NCBI GenBank assembly: GCA_035578905.1
Contig: JAQJVL010002674.1
Coordinates: forward strand, 22,880 to 86,879
Source of the DNA: Stictocephala bisonia
Lineage: Eukaryota > Arthropoda > Insecta > Hemiptera > Membracidae
Direction: 5' to 3'
Length of the DNA stretch: 64,000 nucleotides
Made by a program: the position numbers and the translations under genes
Shown: one piece after another, positions 46,015 to 56,659 of the stretch
Layout: every line of letters starts with the position of its first letter
How positions within the stretch are numbered: the stretch's first letter is position 1
Notes under the pieces: model-generated
The model's input: the letters and a program-made list of their open reading frames with translations, nothing else
Database searches by the model: none
Told to the model about the DNA's origin: nothing

Positions 46015-48297
46015 ATGGCATCTTATTCGTGCGATGATGACCGTACAATAAATAACCGTGGAATATATACTTATATTGCCAACGGCCAGGTATATCATAA
46101 AATAAATGCAGCTGCACAGCCAACACAAACTCCAGAAGGTAATTTTGAAAAACCTCTTTATGGACAGATGTATTTTCTCGATTCAGAGGAAGCTGTAACG
46201 GAGCGAGGAAACCATCCTCTAAATGATGGTATTAGTGTGCCATTATTTGAATTATTAGAGGAAATCATTCGTTCTGAAAATCCTTTTGCACGAGGTTATA
46301 TGATGATGAGAGAAGTAGCAGAGCAAGCTGAACGAGAAGCGGCTTTTCAACAGATACCAGTACCAAATGTTAGGCTTTTATTCACTTGCCCAGAAGGACT
46401 TGATCCAACAAGATACAATGTTCCTCAAAGCAATGAAGTATGTGCCGTCGTTACTTTGAACGCTGATCAAAGTTTTCCAGATAATCCACTTATTATTAGA
46501 CAACGAGGAAAATCAGTGCAAATAATGAAAAATATTGATAAACACGCAGAACCCTTAACATACCCACTATTTTTTCCTAAAGGAACTTTTGGTTTTTCAC
46601 CGGGTATGCTGCTGAGAGAAGGATATCCAAGTAGAGGTCACATAACTAGACTTGAACTTGCACGATATAGAATTGCTTTTCGACCTCATTTAACACAATG
46701 TATTTCATTGGACGAAACCATAAGGGGATATGATTTACGTAACCTTAAGTTTAATGCTTTGCATTTTGGTGGACGTTTGTTTCAACAGTATCTTGTAGAT
46801 ACCTACATTAGAATAGAATATGATAGAATTCAATGGATAAAGTTGAATCAAAAGAAAATACTTGCAGACAGTTATACATCTGTTACAAATTATCTTAATG
46901 AGATGGCACAAAAAAATAATGCTGTTTTGGGAGAAAAGATTATACTTCCATCGTCTTTTCCTGGCTCTACTAGATATTATTCTGAGCATTTTGAAGATGC
47001 TATGGCACTGGTTAGAAGATTCGGGTCTCCTGACTTCTTTATAACCATGACCTGTAATCCGGACTGGCCGGAAATTAAGGAAGCTATAAAGATAATGAAT
47101 GAAAATGGTAGTGACTGGCAACAAATAGCTCAAGATAGACCTGACATAATTGCTAGGGTAGCATATTTAAAATTTGCGGAGTTAATTGAGGATTTAGATA
47201 AAAGTCAAATTTTTGGGCAAGTTGCTGCTTACGTTTATACTGTAGAATTTCAAAAAAGAGGGCTGCCTCACATGCATTTGTTAATTATATTAAAGCAAGA
47301 AGATAAGATTCACAATCCTGAAGAACTAGATGATCTCGTTTCAGCAGAAATACCAGACGTAGAAGACGATTCAGAACTACGAGAATTAGTTAAGAAATGG
47401 ATGATTCATCAAGCTTGTGGCGAACAAAATCAAAAAGCATCATGCATGGTTAATAAAAACTGTAGAATGAGTTGTAGGTTTAAATTTCCTATGGGATTCC
47501 AAGATACAACCTCTTTAATCGACGATGGCAAGCCCAAGTATAGAAGAAGGTATGATCCTAAATTAGATCAAAATAATAGAGATTTTTTTGTTCATGAAGA
47601 AGCAATTTATCGTAAAGATGCTCAAGGTCAAAAAATAACTCGCGATAATCGCCATGTTGCTCCTTACAATCCATACTTGTTGAAAAAATTCAACTGCCAC
47701 ATAAATGTTGAATACGTTGGAAGCATTCGGGCTGTTAAGTATCTTTACAAATATATTTATAAAGGCCATGATTGTGCTGCTTTAAAAGTAGTCCAAAATC
47801 AAACCACTATAAATTATAATGAAGCAGATAAATTTATTCAAGGTAGATGCATAACTCCACCTGAGGCTTGCTGGCGATTATTTGGGAATGAGATACAAAA
47901 AAAAAGTCATTGTGTTCAGCGACTGAATATCCATTTGCCTGGTCAATATCGAGTACAAAATATTGAACAAGCTCAAGAAGATTTACTTGATATAGGTCGA
48001 AAGGGTTCTATGTTAGAAGCTTACTTCCGAACAAACCAAGCTAAAAAACAACGTATTGAAAACAATGACAATACAGAAAATAATAGTTTTTATTTCTACT
48101 GGCAAATGCCAGAATTTTATCGATGGGAAAGAAAAGAAAGTAAATGGGTTGAAAGACAACGGAATATTCGAGTTATTGGTAGAATACATAATGTTACATT
48201 TGTTGCACAACCTGAGTTGTATTTTTTACGTTTACTTTTGTATCACGTTAACGACGCTGTGAGTTTTGACGATCTGCTTATGGTTAATAGTGTATAA
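46015..48297 (+). CDS. Helitron Rep (HUH endonuclease) domain
   Basis: A 760-codon frame, in phase with the flanking ones, carrying the Helitron-like N and Rep domains. The frame includes PLFFPKGTFGFSPG near residue 185 and DFFITMTCNPDWPEI near 340. The HUH metal motif is RGLPHMHLL, with histidines 419 and 421. The catalytic tyrosines lie in KYLYKYIYKGHD, probably Tyr576 and Tyr580 (the YxxKYxxK pattern). Rep nicks single-stranded DNA through these residues, joining 5' phosphate to tyrosine during rolling-circle transposition (known for the family). The ATG at 46015 is internal to the original protein; the true start is at 44716. The frame ends in TAA at 48295-48297, just before CNSYKQACLARGLTYDDKQW, which is conserved family sequence continuing in the same frame. 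Both interruptions are single nonsense codons. No domain residue that I could check is missing. Confidence 0.92.
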   Translation: MASYSCDDDRTINNRGIYTYIANGQVYHKINAAAQPTQTPEGNFEKPLYGQMYFLDSEEAVTERGNHPLNDGISVPLFELLEEIIRSENPFARGYMMMREVAEQAEREAAFQQIPVPNVRLLFTCPEGLDPTRYNVPQSNEVCAVVTLNADQSFPDNPLIIRQRGKSVQIMKNIDKHAEPLTYPLFFPKGTFGFSPGMLLREGYPSRGHITRLELARYRIAFRPHLTQCISLDETIRGYDLRNLKFNALHFGGRLFQQYLVDTYIRIEYDRIQWIKLNQKKILADSYTSVTNYLNEMAQKNNAVLGEKIILPSSFPGSTRYYSEHFEDAMALVRRFGSPDFFITMTCNPDWPEIKEAIKIMNENGSDWQQIAQDRPDIIARVAYLKFAELIEDLDKSQIFGQVAAYVYTVEFQKRGLPHMHLLIILKQEDKIHNPEELDDLVSAEIPDVEDDSELRELVKKWMIHQACGEQNQKASCMVNKNCRMSCRFKFPMGFQDTTSLIDDGKPKYRRRYDPKLDQNNRDFFVHEEAIYRKDAQGQKITRDNRHVAPYNPYLLKKFNCHINVEYVGSIRAVKYLYKYIYKGHDCAALKVVQNQTTINYNEADKFIQGRCITPPEACWRLFGNEIQKKSHCVQRLNIHLPGQYRVQNIEQAQEDLLDIGRKGSMLEAYFRTNQAKKQRIENNDNTENNSFYFYWQMPEFYRWERKESKWVERQRNIRVIGRIHNVTFVAQPELYFLRLLLYHVNDAVSFDDLLMVNSV

Positions 48298-48402
48298 TGT
48301 AATTCGTACAAACAGGCTTGCTTAGCTAGAGGTTTAACTTACGATGATAAACAATGGATTGATGGCTTACGAGAATCAGCATTATCGAAAATTCCAAGAG
48401 CA

Positions 48403-50193
48403 ATGAGAACTCTTTTTACACAAATATTAATATTTGGTGCTCCTGAAAATCCGAAGAACCTGTGGGATACTTTTAAAGAAGATTTGGCTGAAGATTTTAT
48501 TCATCGTGCCAGAGAAAATGGTACTTCTGTTGATGAAGCTATTCGAAAAGCTTACAGAATTATTGCTCATAAGCTCAATTCTCAAGCAACGGAAGGTCGA
48601 AATTTTCAATTTTGGGTAGATCGATTTCAAATGGATGATATTGATGGCTACGATGAAATAAATGATGACATAATTAATATTGATCAATCTTTTGCACTTG
48701 GCGAAGAGATGAGAAGACAACTTCGTGGCAACCAAATTGAAGTTGTTGATTCCATAATAGATACACTTGATAATAATTTACAGCAGAGATGCTTTTTTAT
48801 TGACGGGCCAGGAGGACTTGGAAAAACATTTATATATAAAACTTTATATCATGTTCTTTCAGCTAAAAATTATAAAGTAAAGTGTATGGCTTTTACAGGA
48901 ATCGCAGCAATGCTTCTGCCAAACGGTCATACATCCCATAAAACTTGTGGTCTTAAAGTACCTTTAACTGCAGAATCTGTTTCCAATATAAAGTCTGGAT
49001 CAGCTAAGGCTAGGGAGCTTGCAAAAATTGATATTTTTTTAATGGATGAAGCTCCTATGCTTCCTAAATACGGACTTCAAAATATAGATGAGTTACTACG
49101 AATTATATCAAATCCAAACTTACCATTTGGAGGAAAAGTTATAGTTCTAGGAGGAGACTTTCGACAGTGTTTACCAGTTCAACAAAGAGCTAATCGAAGC
49201 GAACTTGTGAATTTGTCAATAAAAAAGAGCCCATTATGGCATAATTTTAAACTTTTTTCACTAACAGAAAATATGTGTGTCGATCCAGAACAGCTGGAAT
49301 TTGCTAATTATCTTCTACAAGTTGGGAATGGCGAACTTCCAAAAAATGAGTTGGATGAAATTAAAATTCCAAATGATATGATTTCAAATGGTGATATAAT
49401 TGATGAAGTTTTTGGCAACTGTTTGCTTAACAGACAATACGAAAATATGAAAGACCGAGCAATCTTGGCACCATTAAATAAGGACGTAGTCAAAATTAAT
49501 GCTGAAATCATTGAAAAGTTGGAGGGTGAAAGTAAGCAATATAAAAGTTATGATTCAGTAAAAGATCCAGCCGAAGATACATTGCAATTTACTCCTGAAT
49601 TTCTAAATTCAATTGAAATTGCAGATTTACCTCCACATGAGCTAAAATTAAAAAGAAACACAATAATTATGCTTTTGAGAAATTTAGATCTTGGGGAAGG
49701 TCTCTGTAATGGTGTTAGACTCACTGTTACCCAGTTATGCAACAATATAATTAAAGGCAAAATTATAACTGGTGAACATGCCGGACAAGAAGTACATATT
49801 CCCAGAATAACTCTTGAATCAAACAAAAGTCAGTTGGGAGGCTCAATGCAAAGACATCAATTTCCAGTCAAACCAGCATTTGCTATGACAATTCATAAAT
49901 CTCAAGGCCAAACATTTGAGTATGTTGGTGTTGATTTAAGAAGTCCGGTTTTCATGCACGGTATGCTTTACGTAGCATTTTCAAGAGTTAAGAGAAGAAA
50001 CAGTCTAAAAATTTTATTACCAGCAGAAAATAATAGTCGAATTCAAGGTTATACACGAAATGTTGTCTGGACTGAAGTATTAAATAACGCATATAATAAT
50101 ATCGAACCTGATTTGTACCAAGACGAAGACTTTTTTCTTGAAAATTTAGAAGCTTTTGATTCAGCATTAGATAATTTGCACATTAGTTTTTAA
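48403..50193 (+). CDS. Helitron Pif1-like helicase domain (PIF1/RepHel)
   Basis: A 596-codon open frame, phase-continuous from 48298. It begins with IPRAMRTLFTQILIFGAPEN, typical of the Rep-helicase linker. Helicase motifs in order: Walker A GPGGLGKTF with K141 and T142; Walker B FLMDEAPML with D215 and E216; motif III LGGDFRQCLPV (249-259); and the C-terminal MTIHKSQGQTFEYVGVDL (495-512) with YVAFSRVKRR (523-532) containing the arginine motif. This is a superfamily 1 Pif1-type 5'-3' DNA helicase, which unwinds the strand displaced after Rep nicking (known). Length and order match complete family members. The C-terminal ~50 residues are unconserved and end at TAA 50191-50193. All motifs are intact, so only the two upstream stops argue against activity. 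Confidence 0.93.
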   Translation: MRTLFTQILIFGAPENPKNLWDTFKEDLAEDFIHRARENGTSVDEAIRKAYRIIAHKLNSQATEGRNFQFWVDRFQMDDIDGYDEINDDIINIDQSFALGEEMRRQLRGNQIEVVDSIIDTLDNNLQQRCFFIDGPGGLGKTFIYKTLYHVLSAKNYKVKCMAFTGIAAMLLPNGHTSHKTCGLKVPLTAESVSNIKSGSAKARELAKIDIFLMDEAPMLPKYGLQNIDELLRIISNPNLPFGGKVIVLGGDFRQCLPVQQRANRSELVNLSIKKSPLWHNFKLFSLTENMCVDPEQLEFANYLLQVGNGELPKNELDEIKIPNDMISNGDIIDEVFGNCLLNRQYENMKDRAILAPLNKDVVKINAEIIEKLEGESKQYKSYDSVKDPAEDTLQFTPEFLNSIEIADLPPHELKLKRNTIIMLLRNLDLGEGLCNGVRLTVTQLCNNIIKGKIITGEHAGQEVHIPRITLESNKSQLGGSMQRHQFPVKPAFAMTIHKSQGQTFEYVGVDLRSPVFMHGMLYVAFSRVKRRNSLKILLPAENNSRIQGYTRNVVWTEVLNNAYNNIEPDLYQDEDFFLENLEAFDSALDNLHISF

Positions 50194-50444
50194 CATTAAA
50201 ATCAATTTACTTGTGTTTTATATGATTTATTTCTGGCATTTTTAGATTTTAATTTTGTGAATGAAAAACTTTAATATTGAATCAATCTTTTCCATAATAA
50301 TTGTGTTGAATACTTTTTTATATATTTGTATATATTATATTTTATGTTTCTTAATAATAAATAATACTTATTTTGTAAAAATTTTTGTGATTTTATTTAT
50401 ATACGAGTATATTCATTCTAACAACCTTTTCAATAGAATTTATC

Positions 50445-50450
50445 AATAAA
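50445..50450 (+). terminator. poly(A) signal of the Helitron transcript
   Basis: AATAAA at 50445-50450, about 250 bp after the stop codon in AT-rich sequence. Another AATAAA lies at about 50357. Function is inferred from position. Confidence 0.4.
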
Positions 50451-50575
50451 ATAATTCTCTAGAAAAAATTTTCAAATATATTTTAATAATTTTCATAATG
50501 GGAGATAATTATTGTGTTTATAACAAAATCAAACAACTAATAACAAAACCAAATTTTTACAGATGAGACACTAAC

Positions 50576-50605
50576 CCGATCGGAGATCGGCTTTCCTGGT
50601 ACTAA
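50576..50605 (+). other. Helitron 3' end: hairpin plus CTAA
   Basis: CCGATC (50576-50581), loop GGA, GATCGG (50585-50590) form a perfect 6-bp hairpin. Eleven nucleotides later come CTAA at 50602-50605 and a T. This matches the conserved Helitron terminator (hairpin about 10-12 nt before CTRR). Confidence 0.85.
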
Positions 50606-52163
50606 TGTTAAAGCAGGGAAGGTTGTAAGCATGATTTATTCACATTCGATTGTACGGCTCCACTCTACTGGACTTGAAGGTTTCAATTGTAATCTAATGC
50701 AGTTATTTTATTAATTTAATTAATCTTCAGCAGTTAAACAAAAACAAATGAAATTATCACTTTTGAAATAGGCGAAGAAAAAGCATTGGGTGTTTATAGT
50801 AATAAATAAGTAGCAACGCAAGTAGTGTGAGTGAGATACTGTAAGTACATTTAATATTGTGATTTTACGATATACAGTTAACCTCTATTATTTGTAGTCA
50901 AAGGTCACATGCCGAGGCAGAAGGCCGAGGTGTAACGAGCGTAGCAAGTGTGCAGGGGTGTCCCTTAGTTAAATTATAAGTCTCAAAACATCACATTTTT
51001 CCATGTAAATGTAATACAGTTTAAACCATCTGTGGTTGTGGGCCTAACTAACTAACAAAATTACAGGCAGAAATATTCCTATTAGATGAAATATATATTT
51101 TAGGTGTATATAATCAAGGCTTATAGCTACGCTAGAGACACATATGTTAACGGCAAATCTAAATAAAACAAAATTTAGAAAATTACGAGATTTTAGTTTT
51201 ATTTTACTAAGCTGGGATATTATATTTTAACCCCCCCCCCCCCTACACGTACAGTCGAATAATTGGTCTACCAATCCTCCCACACAAGTATTCATTATCC
51301 TCTTTAATGTATATACAAATCTAAGAAGAAAATCACACTAAATCAGTCCGTTTCAAGATAAACCAGGAAGCAGAGAGAGATAAGTTAGTGCCTGCAGCCT
51401 GCATAACACGGATAGGCAGGAGTTGTATGAAATGACCATCTTTAGTACTTGAAGAGATGGCTATGGTTGAAGCCTTGTGTCGCGGAATGTGTAGCATATC
51501 TGTCGAGTAGATGACTCGATAGAGTATATGGACATTTCTTTACATTCGATTCCACAGTTTGGGACGACCAAATCAATACCGGTATCGAAAAAAAACGTGA
51601 AATTGCCAACTCGAGTTTGAAAAGCAAAGTCTTAAGTAAAATAAACCCATGAGTTTTAAATTTTAAATGTCAGTTTCTATAGATTTCATGTTTTTAATCT
51701 GGTGGTAGTGTACTAGTAAAAAAGATCGATTGTATATCTGAAGGATCAACAGGAGGGGGGTGGGTGAATAAGGATATCTAACTTCATCCATTATTGCAAA
51801 AGGAATCGGTCTAGCGACACCTGTGTTAATAATCCTCGCATTGTCACTAGTCATTGGTGAACACAATAACGCAATAATAGTAATTAGGAACGTGTTATTG
51901 TAAAACATCACTAACATTTAAAAACAAACTATTTTGTTTAGGTAATAATTCTAATTTATATTACAGGAGTTATAAACTGATACACTCATTGCAGATTTTT
52001 AACTGAATACAAGACAAATGTGTATGATTGTGTAATCTTAACTAATTGAAATTTACTCTATTATCTAAAGAGAACTCGAGGGTAGGAAAAATTGTACATA
52101 TAATCAGAGCTATTGTATTTGCAGTAATTACACAGGTTTTCTTTGAACGCGACCGTTGACACC
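50606..52163. other. intergenic, no gene supported
   Basis: A C-run at 51230-51242. Short open frames lack domains. The GAGGCAGAAGGCCGAGG patch near 50910 resembles similar GAAGGCC patches at 4095, 29480 and 63375, probably parts of dispersed repeats. Confidence 0.3.
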
Positions 52164-52930
52164 ATCCTCTGTACCAATGACGCTCTCAGACTATAATACC
52201 AGCCCCAGGCTGTGCGTGTGTAGGTATGGAAGTCGTGTTATAAGAGAGCGAGGTCATCGACCGTCCTTGACGACAGTCTCTGTCGTTGATTCCTCATCCC
52301 TCGACTGGAAGCCTCTGACTATAGTACCATCCCCAGGATGTCGTGTGTAGGCATATAAGTCGTGCAATAAGAGAGCGAGGTGAAGGACCGTCCTTGACGA
52401 CAGCCTCTTTCGCTGATTCCTTATCCTTCGATTGGAAGCCTCTGACTATAGTACCACCCCCAGGATGTTGTGTGTAGGCATATAAGTCGTGCTATAAAAG
52501 AGCAAGGTCATCGACCGTCCTTGACGACCAGACTCTGTGGCTGGTTCCTCATCCCTCGACTGGAAGCCTCTGACTATAATACAAGCCCCAGGCCGTGCGT
52601 GTGTAGGCATGGAAGTCGTGCTATAAAATAGCGAGGTCATCGACCGTCCTTGACGACAGTCTCTGTCGCTGATTCCTCATCCCTCGACTGGAAGCCTCTG
52701 ACTATAATACAAGCCCCAGGCTGTGCGTGTGTAGGCATGGAAGTTGTGCTATAAAATAGCGAGGTCATCGACCGTCCTTGACGACAGTCTCTGTCGCTGA
52801 TTCCTCATACCTCTACTGGAAGCCTCTGACTATAGTACCACCCCCAGCATGTGTGTATGAAGACATAGAGGCCGTGCTATGTGACAATGAAGTCATCGAC
52901 CGGGCTTGACGACAGCCTCTTACGTACCAT
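52164..52930 (+). repeat. 128-bp tandem repeat, about 6 copies
   Basis: Units of GCCTCTGACTATAGTACCAC, CCCCAGGATG, GTGTGTAGGCATATAAGTCG, GAGCGAGGTCATCGACCGTC and CTTGACGACAGTCTCTGTCG are spaced 128 bp (one 127). The CTATAAAA-GAGC segment makes each unit carry a TATA-like string. The edges are diverged. Confidence 0.9.
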
Positions 52931-53706
52931 CATTCGCTGATTCTCCGATTCTTATTAGTAGCTAGGATGTATCCAGCCTATTTCCAAGGAGGGGGATGTT
53001 AACAACAGCTGACCAGGAGCTTTTGGGAGCATAATGGATTTATTTCTACATTAATCATGAGTAGAAAAAATGAAGTGTTTCTCCTTTTGGTGTTGTAAAA
53101 TTTGATATTTTAAAGCTTGTTTTTAGCTATTTTGAAACATCTCATTTTGATGGTTAAAAAAAATGTACTCCCAAGACTCAAATTTCAATAAGAAAAAATA
53201 AAGTGATAAAGGGAACAAAATTTAAGTTGACTTCAAAAAAGTGTTTTTTCTTCAATTGTCTAAGGTCTTCTTCTTCTTCAAATTGGCAAATTGGTCTGTA
53301 ACCCTCTCAACCCTTTTGATGGAGAGTAGACTAAGTGATCCCCAAGTTGTGTAGTTGCAGTCAGTGGCCCTCGTGGTAATCGTGACCCAATCCTTTAATT
53401 ATACAATTGAACTTTACATCATTTTTCTTTAGTTCAGCACGTCTTAAATCTCAAACACTTTTTAATATATTTTTTTTAATATGGAGCTTTGGTCCCAAAT
53501 ACCCCATCCCATAAATCTACTTATGCAAAATCCGCCCTTGTGAAATCACCTCGACTTATCCTTCATGATCGTTCTAACCATGAACTGAAAATATAAACAA
53601 TTCCAAGCTCTAGTGGCTGGAATTGATCATTTCAAGTAGAATTCCAGCTCACAATGTCCTTATGCAAATGCTAATGTTCTGCTTGCCCTTTCCGCCACGC
53701 CCGCAG
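52931..53706. other. intergenic, no feature supported
   Basis: AT-rich. It would be intron if the exon at 53707 is real: CTAAT at about 53669 is a possible branch point. Confidence 0.3.
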
Positions 53707-53788
53707 GCTCCATGTGGAACCAGAACTGAAATCAATTCTTCACCCACGTCTGGGTGTCAAGAACAGCAATTATGTAAACACTGTTTAA
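53707..53788 (+). CDS. candidate terminal exon, unknown protein C-terminus
   Basis: A strong acceptor: branch-like GCTAATG about 35 nt upstream, then CTGCTTGCCCTTTCC and GCCACGCCCGCAG, the AG ending at 53706. In one frame (one base carried over) the exon reads LHVEPELKSILHPRLGVKNS then NYVNTV and a TAA at 53786-53788. A second frame stays open longer to 53841 (APCGTRTEINSSPTSG...). The first has the more protein-like composition. The family is not recognised; the upstream exon was not located. If right, it encodes about 26 C-terminal residues. The call depends on the quality of the acceptor and on the change from AT-rich to balanced base use. Confidence 0.4.
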
Positions 53789-55109
53789 TTAGAAGTAAAA
53801 ATGGTGTTGTAATCAGTTGGTGTGTATTTAATTTCAACTGAAAATTTTAATTGATTATATTTGTAGATTTACCGCTAAAGTTTGCTTTAGGTATCTTAGA
53901 AAGTGAATAAAATCTGAGATTTGCGTCTCTTAGAATTATAAAATAAAAATCAATGTTTCAATTGAAAATTTATTTCAAACATTCAAACAACTGCTAACAA
54001 AAAGCAAAATATATTTGATTTTTTTATGTAAAAACAAAAATTATACATCACTCATTTAAAAATTGTAAATTTGACTCCTTTAAAATGAATGGGACAGTTT
54101 TAAAAACAAAATCAATTAAAAGTTATGTCTATCTCAAAACATAATTGTTCTCTGCTAGCAATTGAAGTGTAGTGAGCTAATGTAAATAAATTTGCATAGT
54201 CTGTGATTAGTAAAGATTCTGAAAACAATAAACTATTGCCATGTTTATTCTTTGAACCTTTTTTTTGGCGTTTCTTTCACGTAGCGGAACTCGTGCCGTC
54301 AGCTGAAGTAGAGAACAATTTATACAAAATATTTCTTTGAAAATATACATAACTCTACTTTTTAATCGTTGGTTTCCAGAAGACTGACTACGTAATATGT
54401 AGTGCAGTCTGTAATAGCCCGTTGGTGGTCTGGTGGTGAACGTGGCCGAGGTATCTCTGTGTCCACAGTGGTAACACAACCGTAATGTAAATCTGTCGTG
54501 TGTTTATTATTGATATAGCTTGTACTGTGTCTTGCACGTATAATTACGGTACCCTGTGAGTGGGGAACGAAGAATGATCACCATCCACAACGCCTGGCTG
54601 CTCACTTGATCGGTCTCTCGTGTCCAGAACTCATTTGACGCCTCCCTCTCTCTCAGTTTACCACAATTATGTCCTCATCTCCAGCTATGCCTTACTTGCT
54701 CTCTGACCAGCACCTCTGTTCTGTGAACTGTAAAACCTGATTCCCACGGCTTCTTTAAAAATTGCTAAAGATTTTGGTGTTGTTTTTAGTAAAAATTGAT
54801 AATAATCTTATTACGAATGCAAAACATCTTTTCATATATTTTGCACTTGCTCAGGTGTTTTATTATAGTAAAATAAACTGATTTTGACTGTAAAAATGGT
54901 TAAGGTGTAAGCCGGATTAAAAAAAAAAAACAAAAAAAAATGCCCGTCCTCGATCAAAAACTGCCGTCCTTGCAACCGGACAGATTTGTGATCAGTCTTC
55001 GTTTCCCTCCGTAACATTGTTTATAAATAACCAATCATTTGGCCAGTACACATGCACTTATGGCTTCTGTAGTTCTAGGACCAGTTATTACTTGACTTCG
55101 TAGACTACC
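53789..55109. other. 3' flank and intergenic
   Basis: No gene supported. 54230-54720 is GC-richer, with no clear exon. An A-run lies at about 54919-54940. Confidence 0.3.
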
Positions 55110-55669
55110 GTTCAGTAGTATGACTGCTTGACTAGTAACGAGAGATTAATTGCAGTGTTGTTATAGCCAGTTGACTTTACATAAAGGCTAAAGTTGTTCT
55201 ATCGACAGTCACTACACCCCTCCACAGTAGGCCGGCCAGCAGTATGACTGCTTGACTAGTAACGAGAGATTCATTGCAGTGTTGTTATAGCCAGTTCACT
55301 TTACATAATGGCTAACGTTGTTGTATGGACAGTTACTACACCCCTCCATAGAAAGCCGGCCAGTAGGAAGACTGCTTGACTACTGACGGGAGACTCAATG
55401 CAGTGTTGTTATAGCCAGTTCACTTTACATAAAGGCTAACGTTGTTGTATGGACAGTTACTACACCCCTCCATAGAAAGCCGGCCAGTAGGAAGACTGCT
55501 TGACTACTGACGGGAGACTCAATGCAGTGTTGTTATAGCCAGTTCACTTTACATAAAGGCTAACGTTGTTGTATGGACAGTTACTACACCCCTCCATAGA
55601 AAGCCGGCCAGTAGGAAGACTGCTTGACTACTAACGAGAGATTCATTGCAGTGTTGTTGGCTATAACAA
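55110..55669 (+). repeat. 124-bp satellite, left block
   Basis: About 4.5 units containing GTTGTTATAGCCAGTTCACT, TTACATAAAGGCTAACGTTG, ATGGACAGTTACTACACCCC, AGAAAGCCGGCCAGTAGGAA and GACTGCTTGACTACTGACGG. GTTGTTATAG recurs at 55157, 55281, 55405 and 55529, so the period is exactly 124 bp. The first unit is the most diverged. Confidence 0.95.
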
Positions 55670-55682
55670 CAATAATGAATAA
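55640..55682. other. fold-back junction between satellite and minisatellite
   Basis: ATTCATTGCAGTGTTGTT is followed by GGCTATAACAACAATAATGA: the array turns into the complement of its own TTGTTATAGCC, with a small deletion, just before the G-rich minisatellite begins. Confidence 0.8.
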
Positions 55683-56405
55683 CACTGTATGTGTATGGGT
55701 GGGTGGGTCAATGACACTTTACGTGTGTGGGTGGGTGGATGGGTCAATAACACTGTATGTGAATGGGTGGGTGGGTCAATGACACTTTATGTGGGTGGGT
55801 GGGTTAATAACACTGTATGTGTATGGGTGGGTGGGTCAATGACACTTTACGAGTGTGGGTGGGTGGGAGGGTCAATAACACTGTATGTGTATGGGTGGGT
55901 GGGTGGGTCAATACCAGTGTACTTCTATGGGTGGGCGGGTGGGTCAATAACACTGTACGTGTATGGGCGGGCGGGTGGGTCAATACCATTGTACGTGTGT
56001 GGGTGGGCGGGTGGGTCAATACCACTGTACGTGTGTGGGTGGGTGGGTGGGTCAGTAACACTTAACGTGTGTGGGAGGGTGGGTGGGTCAATATTACTGT
56101 ACGGGTGTGAGTGGGCGGCTCGGTCAATACCACTGTACGTGTGTGGGTGGGCGGGTGGGTTAATTCCCAATATCACCACGCATGTATGGGAGGGTGGGTG
56201 GGTCAACACCACTGTACGTTTATAGGTGGGCGGGTGGGTCAATACCACTAGTACATGTATGGGTGGGTCTATAACACTGTACTTGTATGTGTGGGCAGGT
56301 GGGTCATTACCATTGTACGTGTATGGGTGGGTAGGTGGGTCAATACCACTGTACGTGTATGGGTGGGTGTGGGTCAATACCACTGTATGTATATGGGTGG
56401 CAGTG
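55676..56405 (+). repeat. G-rich minisatellite, array E (G-quadruplex type)
   Basis: About 20 units of the 36-bp family (TGTACGTGTATGGGTGGGCG, GGTGGGTCAATACCAC), with shorter units lacking one GGG block in the first part. Several units carry GGGTGGGCGGGTGGG or GGGTGGGTGGGTGGG, e.g. around 55929, 55963, 55999, 56035 and 56143. The array lies within the 124-bp satellite. Both strands show long frames purely because the period is divisible by three. Confidence 0.95.
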
Positions 56406-56659
56406 TATTTTTTTGCATTTCAATGAGAGATCTTGACCATACAACCACTTGTGTTGTTCATTTTGGCTTAAACCTATAAAACTGAGCATCTACTCTAACT
56501 CGCGTAGTTACAGCCGTCCCGTCATAATGTAAGTTAATAAATTACATTGTGGCGAAAGAAACAAATGTCGCTGTCATATAGCCGTAGCGAACGTTTTAGT
56601 GGCAGTTATAAATACGTTGCAACTAATTTACATCTTAATACATATGTAGTGACCATTGT
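56406..56659. other. spacer between minisatellite E and satellite right block
   Basis: About 250 bp unrelated to either array; no feature recognised. Confidence 0.35.

Larger units (their letters stand above)
44209..50605 (+). mobile_element. nearly intact autonomous-type Helitron (6.4 kb)
   Basis: All structural marks of a canonical Helitron are visible. The 5' end is TCTTATACTATAAAACGAGC, preceded by A at 44208. The 3' end is CTAA (50602-50605), followed by T, 11 nt after a GC-rich hairpin. Insertion between A and T without target duplication is the known rule. Inside lies one 1826-codon Rep/helicase frame with two TAA stops. No apurinic endonuclease domain is present, so it is not a Helentron. 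It is inserted in or next to dispersed repeat R1 copy 2. Confidence 0.92.

Noticed and set aside
46015..48297. Rep and helicase as separate genes of an operon-like set
   Set aside because: All three ORFs share one phase and the gaps are open and family-like, so one broken protein explains them better.
55689..56383. 178- and 152-codon frames in the G-rich array
   Set aside because: Both strands open over a 36-bp repeat; nothing but repeat peptide.
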